Assembly (NCBI GenBank): GCA_003542295.1
Contig: DPKX01000066.1
Span: 1,931-7,498, forward strand
Length of the DNA: 5,568 nt
Direction of reading: 5' to 3'
Origin: Candidatus Atribacter hydrocarboniphilus
Lineage (GTDB): Bacteria > Atribacterota > Atribacteria > Atribacterales > Atribacteraceae
Made by a program: the position numbers and the translations under genes. Below are positions 1 through 5,568 of this stretch, piece after piece; positions within the stretch are counted from its first letter, which is position 1; every line of letters starts with the position of its first letter. Below the pieces are notes generated by a model. The model searched no databases. It worked only from the letters and a program-made list of their open reading frames with translations, and was not told the DNA's origin.

Positions 1-84
1 GAATTTGATAAAGAAAATCCGAACGATGGGACACATGTAAGGGTGGTTCGAGAACCGGCCTTACAATTTGGGAGTGAGAAATGA
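1..84 (+). CDS. C-terminal end of an unrecognised protein (partial, 5' end outside window)
   Basis: Frame 1 is open from the left edge to a TGA at 82-84 and encodes 27 residues ending in ALQFGSEK. The tail is mixed charged and polar, with no membrane segment and no motif I can assign to a family. What supports a real gene is its end: the stop overlaps the hsdR start in an ATGA (81-84), the usual arrangement for translationally coupled genes of one operon. It is therefore probably co-transcribed with hsdR. In Type I restriction loci the gene before hsdR is often hsdS or an accessory gene, but I do not recognise this tail as either, and no function is assigned. Confidence 0.6.
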   Translation, partial: EFDKENPNDGTHVRVVREPALQFGSEK

Positions 85-3000
85 CCACCTTGACCGAAAA
101 CACCCTCGAACAAACCGTTCTCGACTGGTTTGAATCCCTGGGTTGGAAAACCGCCTTTGGACCAGACATCAGTCCCGATGGTCTGGTCTGTGAACGCGAA
201 AATTATGACCAGGTTGTCCTGGTGGGAAGGCTGCGGACAGCTCTTGAGAACATCAATCCGAACATTCCGGCGGATGCCATTGACGAGGCGGTCAGGAGAA
301 TCATACGGACCGAATCACCTAGCCTGATCGAGAACAACCGACGTTTCCATCGTATGCTTACCGATGGTGTGGATGTTTCCTTTCTGCAGAATGGAAGAGA
401 GGTCCATGATAAGGTCTGGTTACTCGATCTTAAAGACCTGGAGAACAACGACTGGTTGGTTGTTAATCAATTCACGGTTATTGAGGACCGCAAAAACCGG
501 CGCCCCGATATCGTGATTTTTGTCAATGGCCTACCCCTAGGCTTAATTGAGCTTAAGAATCCCACCGATGAAAAAGCAACCATCCGCCATGCCTTCAACC
601 AACTTCAGACCTATAAGAATGATATCCCAAGTTTGTTTATCTATAACGAGTTTCTGGTTGTTTCCGATGGCTTTGAGGCTCGTAGTGGGACGTTGACCGC
701 CGGATGGGATCGGTTTATGCCCTGGCGTACCATTGATGGCAAGGAAGTAGCCCCACATGGTTCTGTAGAACTCGAGGTACTGCTCAAGGGAGTTTTTGAA
801 AAGCGGCGGTTTCTCGACTTGGTATTAAATTTTGTCGTCTTCGACGACGACGGTGCCATTATTGCTAAGAAAGCGGCAGCCTATCATCAATTCCATGCCG
901 TAAACAAAGCGGTTGAATGTACCTTGTCGGCATGCGGTATCGAGGTTAAACCTAATTTATTGTATGCTCGGTATCCAAAATTTGACGAACTTAATCCTTT
1001 TAAAGTTCGTGAGAAAGAGATTGCTTACGGTCCTGGTACCGAACACTTCGGTGGCCGCCGCATCGGGGTGATCTGGCATACCCAGGGAAGCGGCAAGAGT
1101 CTTTTGATGGCTTTTTTTGCCGGTAAGATAATCCGCCATCCAGCTATGGAAAATCCTACCTTACTGATGATAACCGACCGGAACGACTTAGACGATCAAC
1201 TCTTTGGTACCTTTTCATCCTGTCGCGATCTGTTACGTCAGACACCAGTTCAAGCCGAAAACCGTGAGCATTTAAAAGAGCTGCTTCAGGTTCCGGCAGG
1301 CGGGGTGGTTTTTACCACGATTCAGAAATTTCTGCCTGACGGTAAGAGTAAACAATACCCCATACTATCCACTCGTCGGAACATCGTAGTCATCGCTGAT
1401 GAGGCGCACCGCAGCCAGTACGACTTCATTGATGGGTTTGCACGCCACATGCATGATGCGTTGCCGAATGCCTCTTTCATAGGGTTTACAGGTACACCAA
1501 TTGAACGTGATGATCGTAGTACCCCAGCGGTCTTCGGTGATTATATCGATAAATACGATATTCTCCGTGCGGTTGAGGATGGGGTTACTGTGCCGATCTA
1601 TTATGAAGGTCGGCTGGCGAAGATTGATTTACGAGAAGAGGAAAGACCGACAATCGATCCCGAGTTTGAAGAAATCACCGAAGGAGAAGAAGAATCTTAC
1701 AAGCAAAAATTGCGTACCAAGTGGGCTGCCCTGGAAGCGATGGTCGGCACGGAAAAGCGAATTGCGCTGGTTGCGGAAGATCTCATTCACCATTTTGAAA
1801 ACCGACTGCAAGCCTTGGACGGCAAAGCCATGATTGTCTGCATGAGTCGTCGAATCTGTGTGGATATGTACAATACCATCACAAAGCTACGGCCCGATTG
1901 GCATAGTAATGATGACGACAGGGGTGTAGTGAAGATCGTCATGTCCGGTTCTGCATCGGATCGTGTGGAGTGGCAACCCCATATTCGCAGCAAACAGCGA
2001 CGTGAAGCGCTGGCCAAAAGATTCAAAGACCCGACTGACCCGATGAAAGTAGTGATCGTACGGGATATGTGGTTAACTGGATTTGATTGTCCTTCGCTGC
2101 ACACCATGTACATCGACAAGCCGATGCGAGGACACGGCTTGATGCAGGCGATAGCCCGAGTCAACCGAGTGTTTAAAGACAAACCGGGTGGCTTGATTGT
2201 TGACTATCTCGGTTTGGCAGACCAATTAAAACGGGCCCTTGCGGATTACACCGAAGCGGGTGGCCACGGCAAGGCTGTGGTTAACCAAGAAGAAGCCATT
2301 AAAGTGATGCTGGAGAAGTTTGAGGTTGTTATCTCTATGTTTCATGGTTTCGATTACCTCTCTCTTCTTAAAGCAGAGCCGGCTAAGCGTATTGCTGGTA
2401 TTGCCAATGCCATAGAACACATCCTTCAAATCGAAGATGGCAAGAAACGTTATTTGACAGAGGTCACGGCACTGTCGAAAGCATTTGCTCTCGCTGTTCC
2501 ACATGAGCAAGCTCTTAAAATTCGTGATGAAGTGGGATTTTTCCAAGAAGTCCGTGCTGGTCTGGCGAAAGCAACCGTTGAAGGTGAAGGCAAAAGCCCT
2601 GAAGAAATGGATACCGCGATTCGTCAACTCATATCGCGAGCTGTCGCTTCAGATGAGGTCATCGACATTTTCGCAACAGCAGGCCTGAAGAAACCGGATA
2701 TTTCGATTCTTTCAGATAAATTCCTTCAGGAAGTGCAGCAGCTTCCACAACGAAATCTTGCAGTGGAACTGCTAAGAAAACTTTTAAACGATGAAATCAA
2801 GGTACGATCCCGCAAGAATGTGGTCCAAGCCCGCTCCTTTGCAGAGATGTTGGAGCAAGCTATACGAAAATACCAAAACAGAACGATAGAAGCTGCCCAA
2901 GTAATCGAGGAACTCATTAAGTTAGCTAAAGAAATGCGCGCAGCTCATCAGCGTGGTGACAACCTTGGTATGAGTGATGATGAAATTGCTTTCTACGATG

Positions 3001-3257
3001 CATTAGAAGTGAACGACAGTGCAGTGAAAGTTTTAGGGGATGAAACGCTGAAAATGATAGCCCGCGAACTGGTTAAAGCCGTCAAACGGAGCGTAACCAT
3101 AGATTGGACGGTACGCGAAAATGCTCGTGCTAAGATTCGGGTGATTGTGAAACGAATTCTGCGTAAATACGGCTATCCGCCAGACAAACAGGAAAAAGCG
3201 ACTTTAACTGTTCTGGAGCAAGCCGAGGTACTCTGTAAAGAATGGGTGAATTTTTAA
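81..3257 (+). CDS. hsdR: Type I restriction enzyme R subunit (HsdR), endonuclease and DNA translocase
   Basis: This is the restriction subunit of a Type I restriction-modification complex. With HsdM and HsdS it pulls in unmethylated DNA using ATP and then cuts it far from the recognition site. Order along the 1058 residues: an N-terminal PD-(D/E)XK nuclease with D143, E157 and K159 (RPDIVIF, then LIELK) and the family QxxxY motif (Q174, Y178); a superfamily 2 helicase motor with Walker A GSGKS (336-340), DEAH (440-443), GFTGTP (468-473), TGFDCP (666-671) and the arginine-finger motif QAIARVNR (689-696); then a long helical C-terminal region (about 730-1058) of the kind that docks to the methylase core. 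An acidic stretch lies at about 517-540. Every key residue is present and length is normal (EcoR124I HsdR is about 1040), so it looks functional. The start follows GGAG at 71-74 and overlaps the previous stop. hsdM and hsdS are not in the window. Confidence 0.97.
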   Translation: MTTLTENTLEQTVLDWFESLGWKTAFGPDISPDGLVCERENYDQVVLVGRLRTALENINPNIPADAIDEAVRRIIRTESPSLIENNRRFHRMLTDGVDVSFLQNGREVHDKVWLLDLKDLENNDWLVVNQFTVIEDRKNRRPDIVIFVNGLPLGLIELKNPTDEKATIRHAFNQLQTYKNDIPSLFIYNEFLVVSDGFEARSGTLTAGWDRFMPWRTIDGKEVAPHGSVELEVLLKGVFEKRRFLDLVLNFVVFDDDGAIIAKKAAAYHQFHAVNKAVECTLSACGIEVKPNLLYARYPKFDELNPFKVREKEIAYGPGTEHFGGRRIGVIWHTQGSGKSLLMAFFAGKIIRHPAMENPTLLMITDRNDLDDQLFGTFSSCRDLLRQTPVQAENREHLKELLQVPAGGVVFTTIQKFLPDGKSKQYPILSTRRNIVVIADEAHRSQYDFIDGFARHMHDALPNASFIGFTGTPIERDDRSTPAVFGDYIDKYDILRAVEDGVTVPIYYEGRLAKIDLREEERPTIDPEFEEITEGEEESYKQKLRTKWAALEAMVGTEKRIALVAEDLIHHFENRLQALDGKAMIVCMSRRICVDMYNTITKLRPDWHSNDDDRGVVKIVMSGSASDRVEWQPHIRSKQRREALAKRFKDPTDPMKVVIVRDMWLTGFDCPSLHTMYIDKPMRGHGLMQAIARVNRVFKDKPGGLIVDYLGLADQLKRALADYTEAGGHGKAVVNQEEAIKVMLEKFEVVISMFHGFDYLSLLKAEPAKRIAGIANAIEHILQIEDGKKRYLTEVTALSKAFALAVPHEQALKIRDEVGFFQEVRAGLAKATVEGEGKSPEEMDTAIRQLISRAVASDEVIDIFATAGLKKPDISILSDKFLQEVQQLPQRNLAVELLRKLLNDEIKVRSRKNVVQARSFAEMLEQAIRKYQNRTIEAAQVIEELIKLAKEMRAAHQRGDNLGMSDDEIAFYDALEVNDSAVKVLGDETLKMIARELVKAVKRSVTIDWTVRENARAKIRVIVKRILRKYGYPPDKQEKATLTVLEQAEVLCKEWVNF

Positions 3258-3262
3258 AAACT

Positions 3263-3294
3263 GTGGAAGTGGGGAATCGTGGAACTGGGAAACT
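3263..3294. repeat. Imperfect tandem duplication of a 16-bp purine-rich unit
   Basis: Units 3263-3278 and 3279-3294 both begin GTGGAA and match at 12 of 16 positions by eye. They begin five bases after the hsdR stop. The segment is purine-rich on the + strand and has no hairpin or T run, so it is not a standard terminator. Two units of this length could be chance. Confidence 0.35.
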
Positions 3295-3300
3295 GAGAAA

Positions 3301-3321
3301 AAACAAAAGATGAGATCCTCA
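3301..3321 (+). repeat. Dispersed repeat core, copy A (GATGAGATCCTCA)
   Basis: The 14 bases at 3308-3321 recur exactly at 4429-4442. The whole 21-base block also aligns with 4301-4324 if three single-base gaps are allowed, so copies A and B share an A-rich left flank as well. The right flank (3322-3350) differs from the other copies but contains a related ATCCTTGAG at 3339-3347. The core resembles one end of the common intergenic element GAGATCCT...CTCAGGATGAC. It lies in the 229-bp gap between hsdR and the hicB remnant, in which I see no gene and no clear intrinsic terminator. Confidence 0.55.
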
Positions 3322-3470
3322 ATGCTTCAAAAAGCGAATCCTTGAGAATGGCAATACTGTACTGTTATTTCTTTTCTCTGAATGAAAGAATGATTGTTAC
3401 TTATAGTTCAATCCTCTTATTATCAATAGAAAAAACAAAAATATGTTAGAATAAACAAAAGATGTGTATT

Positions 3471-3477
3471 GAAAGGG
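3471..3477 (+). promoter_or_regulatory. Ribosome binding site of the hicB-like pseudogene
   Basis: GAAAGGG lies nine bases before the GTG at 3487. It supports GTG as the original start of the HicB-like gene, since no in-frame ATG precedes the conserved N-terminal residues. Confidence 0.5.
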
Positions 3478-3486
3478 TTTAAAAAA

Positions 3487-3739
3487 GTGCTTATTGAATA
3501 TATAGAAGAAGTCCTTAACCATGTTCACTATGAAATTATTGAAGGTAAAAAATCATTTTATGGGGAAGGGAAAAAATACCCGGGGTATGGGCTTCAGGCA
3601 CTACTTTAGAGGAATGCCGCAAAAACCTCAGAGATACTATTGAGGGATGGATTATCTTGAGTATAAAAAAGAACTTCCTATTCCAAAACTGGGAAATATC
3701 AGCATAGATATTGAATCCGAGACCAGTATTCATTCATAA
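3487..3739 (+). pseudogene. HicB-family antitoxin gene with two frameshifts, no hicA beside it
   Basis: HicB-type antitoxins neutralise the HicA mRNA interferase and often repress their own operon. Read as written, the frame from GTG 3487 stops at a TAG after about 40 codons. The family pattern continues in other frames: IEYIEEVL and HYEIIEG in the first, GVWASGTTLEECRKNL and IEGWIIL from 3585, and KELPIPKLG from about 3668 to the TAA at 3737-3739. Restoring one G to the G4 run at 3582-3585 and one A to the A6 run at 3665-3670 gives a continuous reading frame of 84 residues, a normal length for the family. Both breaks are single-base losses in homopolymers, so they may be real decay or sequencing error. 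No HicA-like ORF is present on either side, so even if repaired this would be an orphan antitoxin. Confidence 0.8.
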
Positions 3740-3781
3740 AATTAATAAAAAATTTTAATTTTGAGTTTTCGTTATTAATTT
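3739..3781. other. A+T-rich inverted repeat after the hicB remnant
   Basis: Ten-base arms AAATTAATAA (3739-3748) and TTATTAATTT (3772-3781) are exact reverse complements around a 23-base spacer. A second, overlapping pair, AAAATTA (3738-3744) and TAATTTT (3756-3762), is also exact. The arms hold no G or C, so a transcript hairpin would be weak. It could be an operator or a poor terminator, and in DNA this A+T-rich such pairs also arise by chance. Confidence 0.3.
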
Positions 3782-3792
3782 CATTATCAAAG

Positions 3793-3820
3793 TTGATTCC
3801 ATTTGAGATAGGGTGAGAAT
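3793..3820 (+). promoter_or_regulatory. Possible promoter for the DUF433 antitoxin gene
   Basis: TTGATT (3793-3798) and GAGAAT (3815-3820) are 16 bases apart and each matches four of six positions of a sigma-70 type promoter. They lie just upstream of the ribosome binding site AAGGAG (3828-3833). The match is modest and the region is A+T-rich, so this is a best guess only. Confidence 0.3.
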
Positions 3821-3827
3821 AATTAAT

Positions 3828-3833
3828 AAGGAG
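3828..3833 (+). promoter_or_regulatory. Ribosome binding site of the DUF433 gene
   Basis: AAGGAG, a near-perfect Shine-Dalgarno sequence, ends 11 bases before ATG 3845. It supports the chosen start, after which the DUF433 core begins within ten residues. Confidence 0.7.
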
Positions 3834-3844
3834 ATTGTAAAACT

Positions 3845-4093
3845 ATGAAAAATGATCATTGGCGAGATCGTATCGTTATCAATCCAAAGGTAATGATGGG
3901 TAAACCCGTGATTCGTGGTACTCGCCTAACTGTCCAATTTATCTTAGGTCTTCTTGCTCATGGTACAACGATAAATGAGATCATTGAAGAATATCCAAGC
4001 TTAACCAAAGAGGATATTTTTGCTTGCTTATTCTTTGCTTCAAAGGCCCTGGAAACTACTGAATTTATTCCTATTCAATTAGAGGTTGGATGA
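3845..4093 (+). CDS. DUF433 family antitoxin (VapB-like)
   Basis: This 82-residue protein carries the DUF433 signature: a short lead (HWRDRIVINPKV), then GKPVIRGTRLTV (19-30), a helical ILGLLAHG (33-40) with TTINEIIEEYPSLTKEDI (41-58), and a helix running into the C-terminal tail. DUF433 proteins are small winged-helix-like DNA binders, usually encoded directly before a DUF5615 PIN-like protein and taken to be the antitoxin of that pair. That is the arrangement here: the TGA at 4091-4093 touches a GTG at 4094 that starts a DUF5615 reading frame. The antitoxin is full length with nothing missing, but its toxin partner is broken, so it may now be an orphan DNA-binding regulator or may counter related toxins elsewhere. 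That last role is inference. Confidence 0.9.
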   Translation: MKNDHWRDRIVINPKVMMGKPVIRGTRLTVQFILGLLAHGTTINEIIEEYPSLTKEDIFACLFFASKALETTEFIPIQLEVG

Positions 4094-4310
4094 GTGCGTT
4101 TTCTTCTGGATGAATGCATTGGTCCTGTTGTAGCCCGATGGCTTCAAAACCTGAACCATGATGTGATTTCAATATATGATACCAACCGAGGCATAGATGA
4201 TCAGCAGGTACTTCAAAAGGCGGTTCGTAGCAAATCCTGAGGGTCAGGTCTTGATTCTTGAATTTATGAAAAAAGCTTTGGTTTAGAGAAATTAAGCGTA
4301 AAACCAAAAA
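4094..4310 (+). pseudogene. Decayed DUF5615 PIN-like toxin, partner of the DUF433 antitoxin
   Basis: GTG 4094 starts directly after the antitoxin stop, with GAGG at 4082-4085 as a plausible ribosome binding site. The frame runs 48 codons to TGA 4238-4240 and shows the family's N-terminal half: FLLDEC with acidic D6 and E7, VARWL, NHDVISIYD, and the GIDDQQVLQKA helix. Intact members are roughly 110-120 residues and carry a second acidic motif, usually [IV]L[IL]TxDKDFG. Beyond the stop, weak traces of this can be read: PEGQVLIL in the +1 frame (4236-4259) and KSFGLEK in the original frame (4271-4291). This suggests frameshifts and small indels, not a single clean cut. From about 4301 the sequence turns into a repeat seen elsewhere in the window, so the last third of the gene is gone. 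Without the second acidic motif the product should not be an active nuclease. The 3' boundary of the remnant is approximate. Confidence 0.75.
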
Positions 4311-4327
4311 GAATGAGATCCTCACGC
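4301..4327 (+). repeat. Dispersed repeat core, copy B
   Basis: ATGAGATCCTCACGC (4313-4327) recurs exactly at 4431-4445, 118 bases on. The A-rich left flank 4301-4312 aligns with copy A at 3301-3310 apart from single-base gaps. This copy sits where the DUF5615 toxin sequence becomes unrecognisable, so it may mark the junction that removed the toxin's 3' end. Confidence 0.6.
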
Positions 4328-4331
4328 CCTC

Positions 4332-4356
4332 AGCCCTGAATGTATTTTTCAGGGCT
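4332..4356. repeat. Perfect 9-bp hairpin next to repeat copy B
   Basis: AGCCCTGAA (4332-4340) and TTCAGGGCT (4348-4356) are exact reverse complements around a seven-base loop. The stem is stable, but no T run follows on the + strand, and the bases preceding it on the other strand do not give one either. It is more likely part of the repeat element than a classical terminator, although it could still end or protect a transcript from the DUF433 gene. Confidence 0.6.
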
Positions 4357-4404
4357 AGCTTTGAATCCTTAAATTAACTTATTCTAACGCCGTAGGCTTT
4401 TCTG

Positions 4405-4474
4405 CCTCAGGATGACACCTTCGGTGCCAGATGAGATCCTCACGCGGGAAAGAACCGCTCAGGATAACCCTGAG
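4405..4474. repeat. REP-like intergenic element, copy C (CTCAGGATGAC / GAGATCCT type)
   Basis: CCTCAGGATGAC (4405-4416) is followed by a small hairpin (CACC-TTC-GGTG, 4415-4425), then ATGAGATCCTCACGC (4431-4445, identical to 4313-4327), then GCTCAGGATAAC (4457-4468). The segment 4458-4474 also folds: CTCAGG, five-base loop, CCTGAG. The order GAGATCCT, short variable spacer, CTCAGGATGAC resembles a short intergenic repeat I know from many unrelated bacterial genomes; that is recall, not a search result. It encodes nothing visible and looks like a partly degraded tandem pair. After it, 4475-4581 is A+T-rich with no supportable gene; an isolated AAAGGAGG at 4503-4510 has no start codon at a suitable distance. 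Confidence 0.6.
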
Positions 4475-4581
4475 TCGTCCATAAGAGTTTGCCATAACTT
4501 CAAAAGGAGGATTCGGAATAAAAAAATATTAAATATTGGATAAGATATCGATGTTTGAAGTTTATAATATTTGGTGGATTA

Positions 4582-5421
4582 TTATTGGTATAACCAGTTA
4601 AATATGTCAGGAAGCTTTTCCCAAAAATGCTCAAAAGGAGGCAATTCAGGCACTTGATGACTTAACATATTTACCCATTCGGTTTCTAACTCATTTCTTT
4701 CCAGTTTATTTTCAATGATATTCATGGTGGGCTTTGATATATTCTTATATTCACATTTTTTTAAAAGAGCTTTGTTGATCATATCTTTACTATGATTAGG
4801 ACTGATGTTTTGAAAGAGATAGAAGATATCATAAAGGTCACGCGGTCTCAAACGTTCTATAAGTGCTCTCATTTTTTCAGCAAAGAGTTCCTCATAACAA
4901 TAAGACTGAATATGTATGCCATTAAAAGGCTTGTCAGAATAGGGATGATAAACATCCCGATTTATTGGATTAAAGACTACAATTTCATCATCAGCTAAGT
5001 CAATTTTAATACGAGGCAAATCTCCTCCTGGTTGCATTGGTCCACGATAATAAATTCTACACTGTATAGACGTTTTTCCTCTGGGATTTTTGTATGGGTA
5101 AATTTTTATTTTTTCTTCCGGAATTTGAATTCCTATAGCATCATAAATCCAGTAAGCAATATCCTTGAAGGCTTTTAATAGACTATCTTTATTTAGGAGA
5201 GTAGAATTTACTATGGTAAAATCTAAATCCTCAGAGAAACGGTAGGTTTCAAAATAACATTTCTTTAAACAAGTACCACCCTTGAAAATCCAACTTTTAC
5301 TTAGGTTAGGATGGTTTGATATTCCGGCAAGAAGCCAACCGATCACATAATCTTTTTCAACGATATTAGCTGAAAGACGAATATCTCTTGAAAAATCCAT
5401 TATTTCCTTTCTATCAATCAA
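4582..5421 (-). CDS. AbiEii/AbiGii-family nucleotidyltransferase toxin (type IV TA)
   Basis: This is the toxin half of an AbiE-type system; family members are nucleotidyltransferases, some shown to add nucleotides to tRNA ends and stop growth during phage infection. Numbering from TTG 5421 (279 residues): an N-terminal lead with NIVEKDYV (19-26); nucleotidyltransferase motif I, FKGGT (46-50) followed by RFSEDLDF (61-68) with metal-binding D65 and D67; motif II, KID (K139, D141); motif III, YEELFAEKMRAL (176-187) with K183; motif IV, RPRDLYD (192-198); then a helical C-terminal region. All four motifs are intact and length is normal. I prefer TTG 5421 over the upstream in-frame TTG 5436 because GAGGTG (5434-5429) sits seven bases before it and the protein then begins MIDRKEIM, as I recall for relatives; ATG 5400 is a second option. 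The gene is much A+T-richer than hsdR. It lies four bases after its putative antitoxin gene. Confidence 0.92.
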   Translation of the reverse strand: MIDRKEIMDFSRDIRLSANIVEKDYVIGWLLAGISNHPNLSKSWIFKGGTCLKKCYFETYRFSEDLDFTIVNSTLLNKDSLLKAFKDIAYWIYDAIGIQIPEEKIKIYPYKNPRGKTSIQCRIYYRGPMQPGGDLPRIKIDLADDEIVVFNPINRDVYHPYSDKPFNGIHIQSYCYEELFAEKMRALIERLRPRDLYDIFYLFQNISPNHSKDMINKALLKKCEYKNISKPTMNIIENKLERNELETEWVNMLSHQVPELPPFEHFWEKLPDIFNWLYQ

Positions 5422-5425
5422 ATCA

Positions 5426-5568
5426 TCACACCTCAACCCAGCTTTTTGGTACCCAGAGTCGCCAACGTGTAATTAATTTTTCAGATGTTAATTGAGGATC
5501 GAGCTTTGCATTACCCAATGTAAGATTTTTTTTGCAAATATTGATTAGAGATACTTGGTCGGGAGCTA
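5426..5568 (-). CDS. C-terminal end of a putative AbiEi-type antitoxin (partial)
   Basis: A - strand frame is open from the right edge of the window to a TGA at 5428-5426 and gives 46 residues ending RLWVPKSWVEV. It is rich in Lys and Leu, with no membrane segment. Its position, same strand and four bases before an AbiEii toxin gene, is where the AbiEi antitoxin sits in abiE operons; AbiEi binds the operon promoter and represses it, and counters the toxin without contacting it. The assignment rests mainly on this context, because the conserved N-terminal winged helix of AbiEi lies outside the window. It might instead be a different, uncharacterised partner of the nucleotidyltransferase. Reality of the gene is better supported than its name. 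Confidence 0.65.
   Translation of the reverse strand, partial: APDQVSLINICKKNLTLGNAKLDPQLTSEKLITRWRLWVPKSWVEV
5429..5434 (-). promoter_or_regulatory. Shine-Dalgarno that fixes the abiEii TTG start
   Basis: On the - strand GAGGTG lies seven bases before TTG 5421, optimal spacing, and falls within the last codons of the upstream antitoxin gene. The farther TTG at 5436 has no comparable site before it. The overlap with the upstream gene implies translational coupling of toxin to antitoxin. Confidence 0.6.

Noticed and set aside
3348..3449. A 33-codon + strand ORF (ATG 3348) with a hydrophobic start.
   Set aside because: It has no ribosome binding site and no recognisable motif, and sits in A+T-rich intergenic DNA where such ORFs occur by chance.
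3258..3480. A search for an intrinsic hsdR terminator, a tRNA or a CRISPR array.
   Set aside because: No stable hairpin with a T run, no cloverleaf arms and no regularly spaced repeats were found. The repeats present are two or three copies with unequal spacing.
4243..4262. GGTCAGGTCTTGATTCTTGA resembling the flank of some REP-associated transposase elements.
   Set aside because: The likeness is from memory only, no transposase is present, and the same bases can be read as degenerate DUF5615 toxin sequence (VLIL). Not enough to call a mobile element.
4071..4325. An 84-codon - strand ORF opposite the toxin remnant.
   Set aside because: It lies antisense to the well-supported end of DUF433 and the DUF5615 remnant, and shows no family features; a shadow frame.
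4503..4510. A strong SD-like AAAGGAGG on the + strand.
   Set aside because: No ATG, GTG or TTG lies at a usable distance with an open frame. The nearest ATG (4551) gives only a 16-residue peptide overlapping the end of abiEii.
4525..4540. A possible terminator for abiEii on the - strand (AATATTTAATATT then a T run).
   Set aside because: The stem would be only about four A-T pairs, too weak to support the call despite the T7 run.

Overview
The window reads as a bacterial defence / toxin-antitoxin island with mosaic composition. A G+C-balanced, intact restriction gene fills the left 60%, and visibly A+T-richer, partly decayed toxin-antitoxin (TA) modules fill the right. Shine-Dalgarno (SD) sites are good, overlaps are tight, and GTG and TTG starts occur. 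This fits a bacterium, possibly an environmental anaerobe or low-G+C lineage given the gene families, but nothing here fixes the taxon.

Layout: (1) 1-84, the last 27 codons of an unrecognised + strand gene whose stop overlaps the next start (ATGA). (2) 81-3257, a complete hsdR, the restriction/translocation subunit of a Type I restriction-modification system; hsdM and hsdS are not in the window and would be expected further left. (3) 3258-3486, intergenic, with an imperfect 16-bp tandem repeat and one copy of a dispersed repeat core. (4) 3487-3739, a HicB-family antitoxin gene broken by two apparent single-base losses, both in homopolymer runs, and without a hicA neighbour. (5) 3845-4093, an intact DUF433 antitoxin, followed directly by (6) a decayed DUF5615 PIN-like toxin (4094 to about 4310) that stops after 48 codons, with further family-like residues visible in shifted frames. 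(7) About 4301-4480, a cluster of short repeats and hairpins of the GAGATCCT...CTCAGGATGAC type; then an A+T-rich stretch to 4581. (8) On the - strand, the C-terminal end of an AbiEi-like antitoxin gene (5426-5568, running off the window) followed four bases later by a complete AbiEii-type nucleotidyltransferase toxin (4582-5421).

How they fit together: hsdR would cleave foreign DNA with HsdM/HsdS encoded outside. AbiEi/AbiEii would be an independent phage-abortive TA pair, convergent with the others. Between them lie remains of two other TA systems, with short repeats next to two of the gene edges. No clearly new system could be demonstrated. The best leads are the unidentified gene coupled to hsdR and the pattern in which an antitoxin survives while its toxin has decayed.
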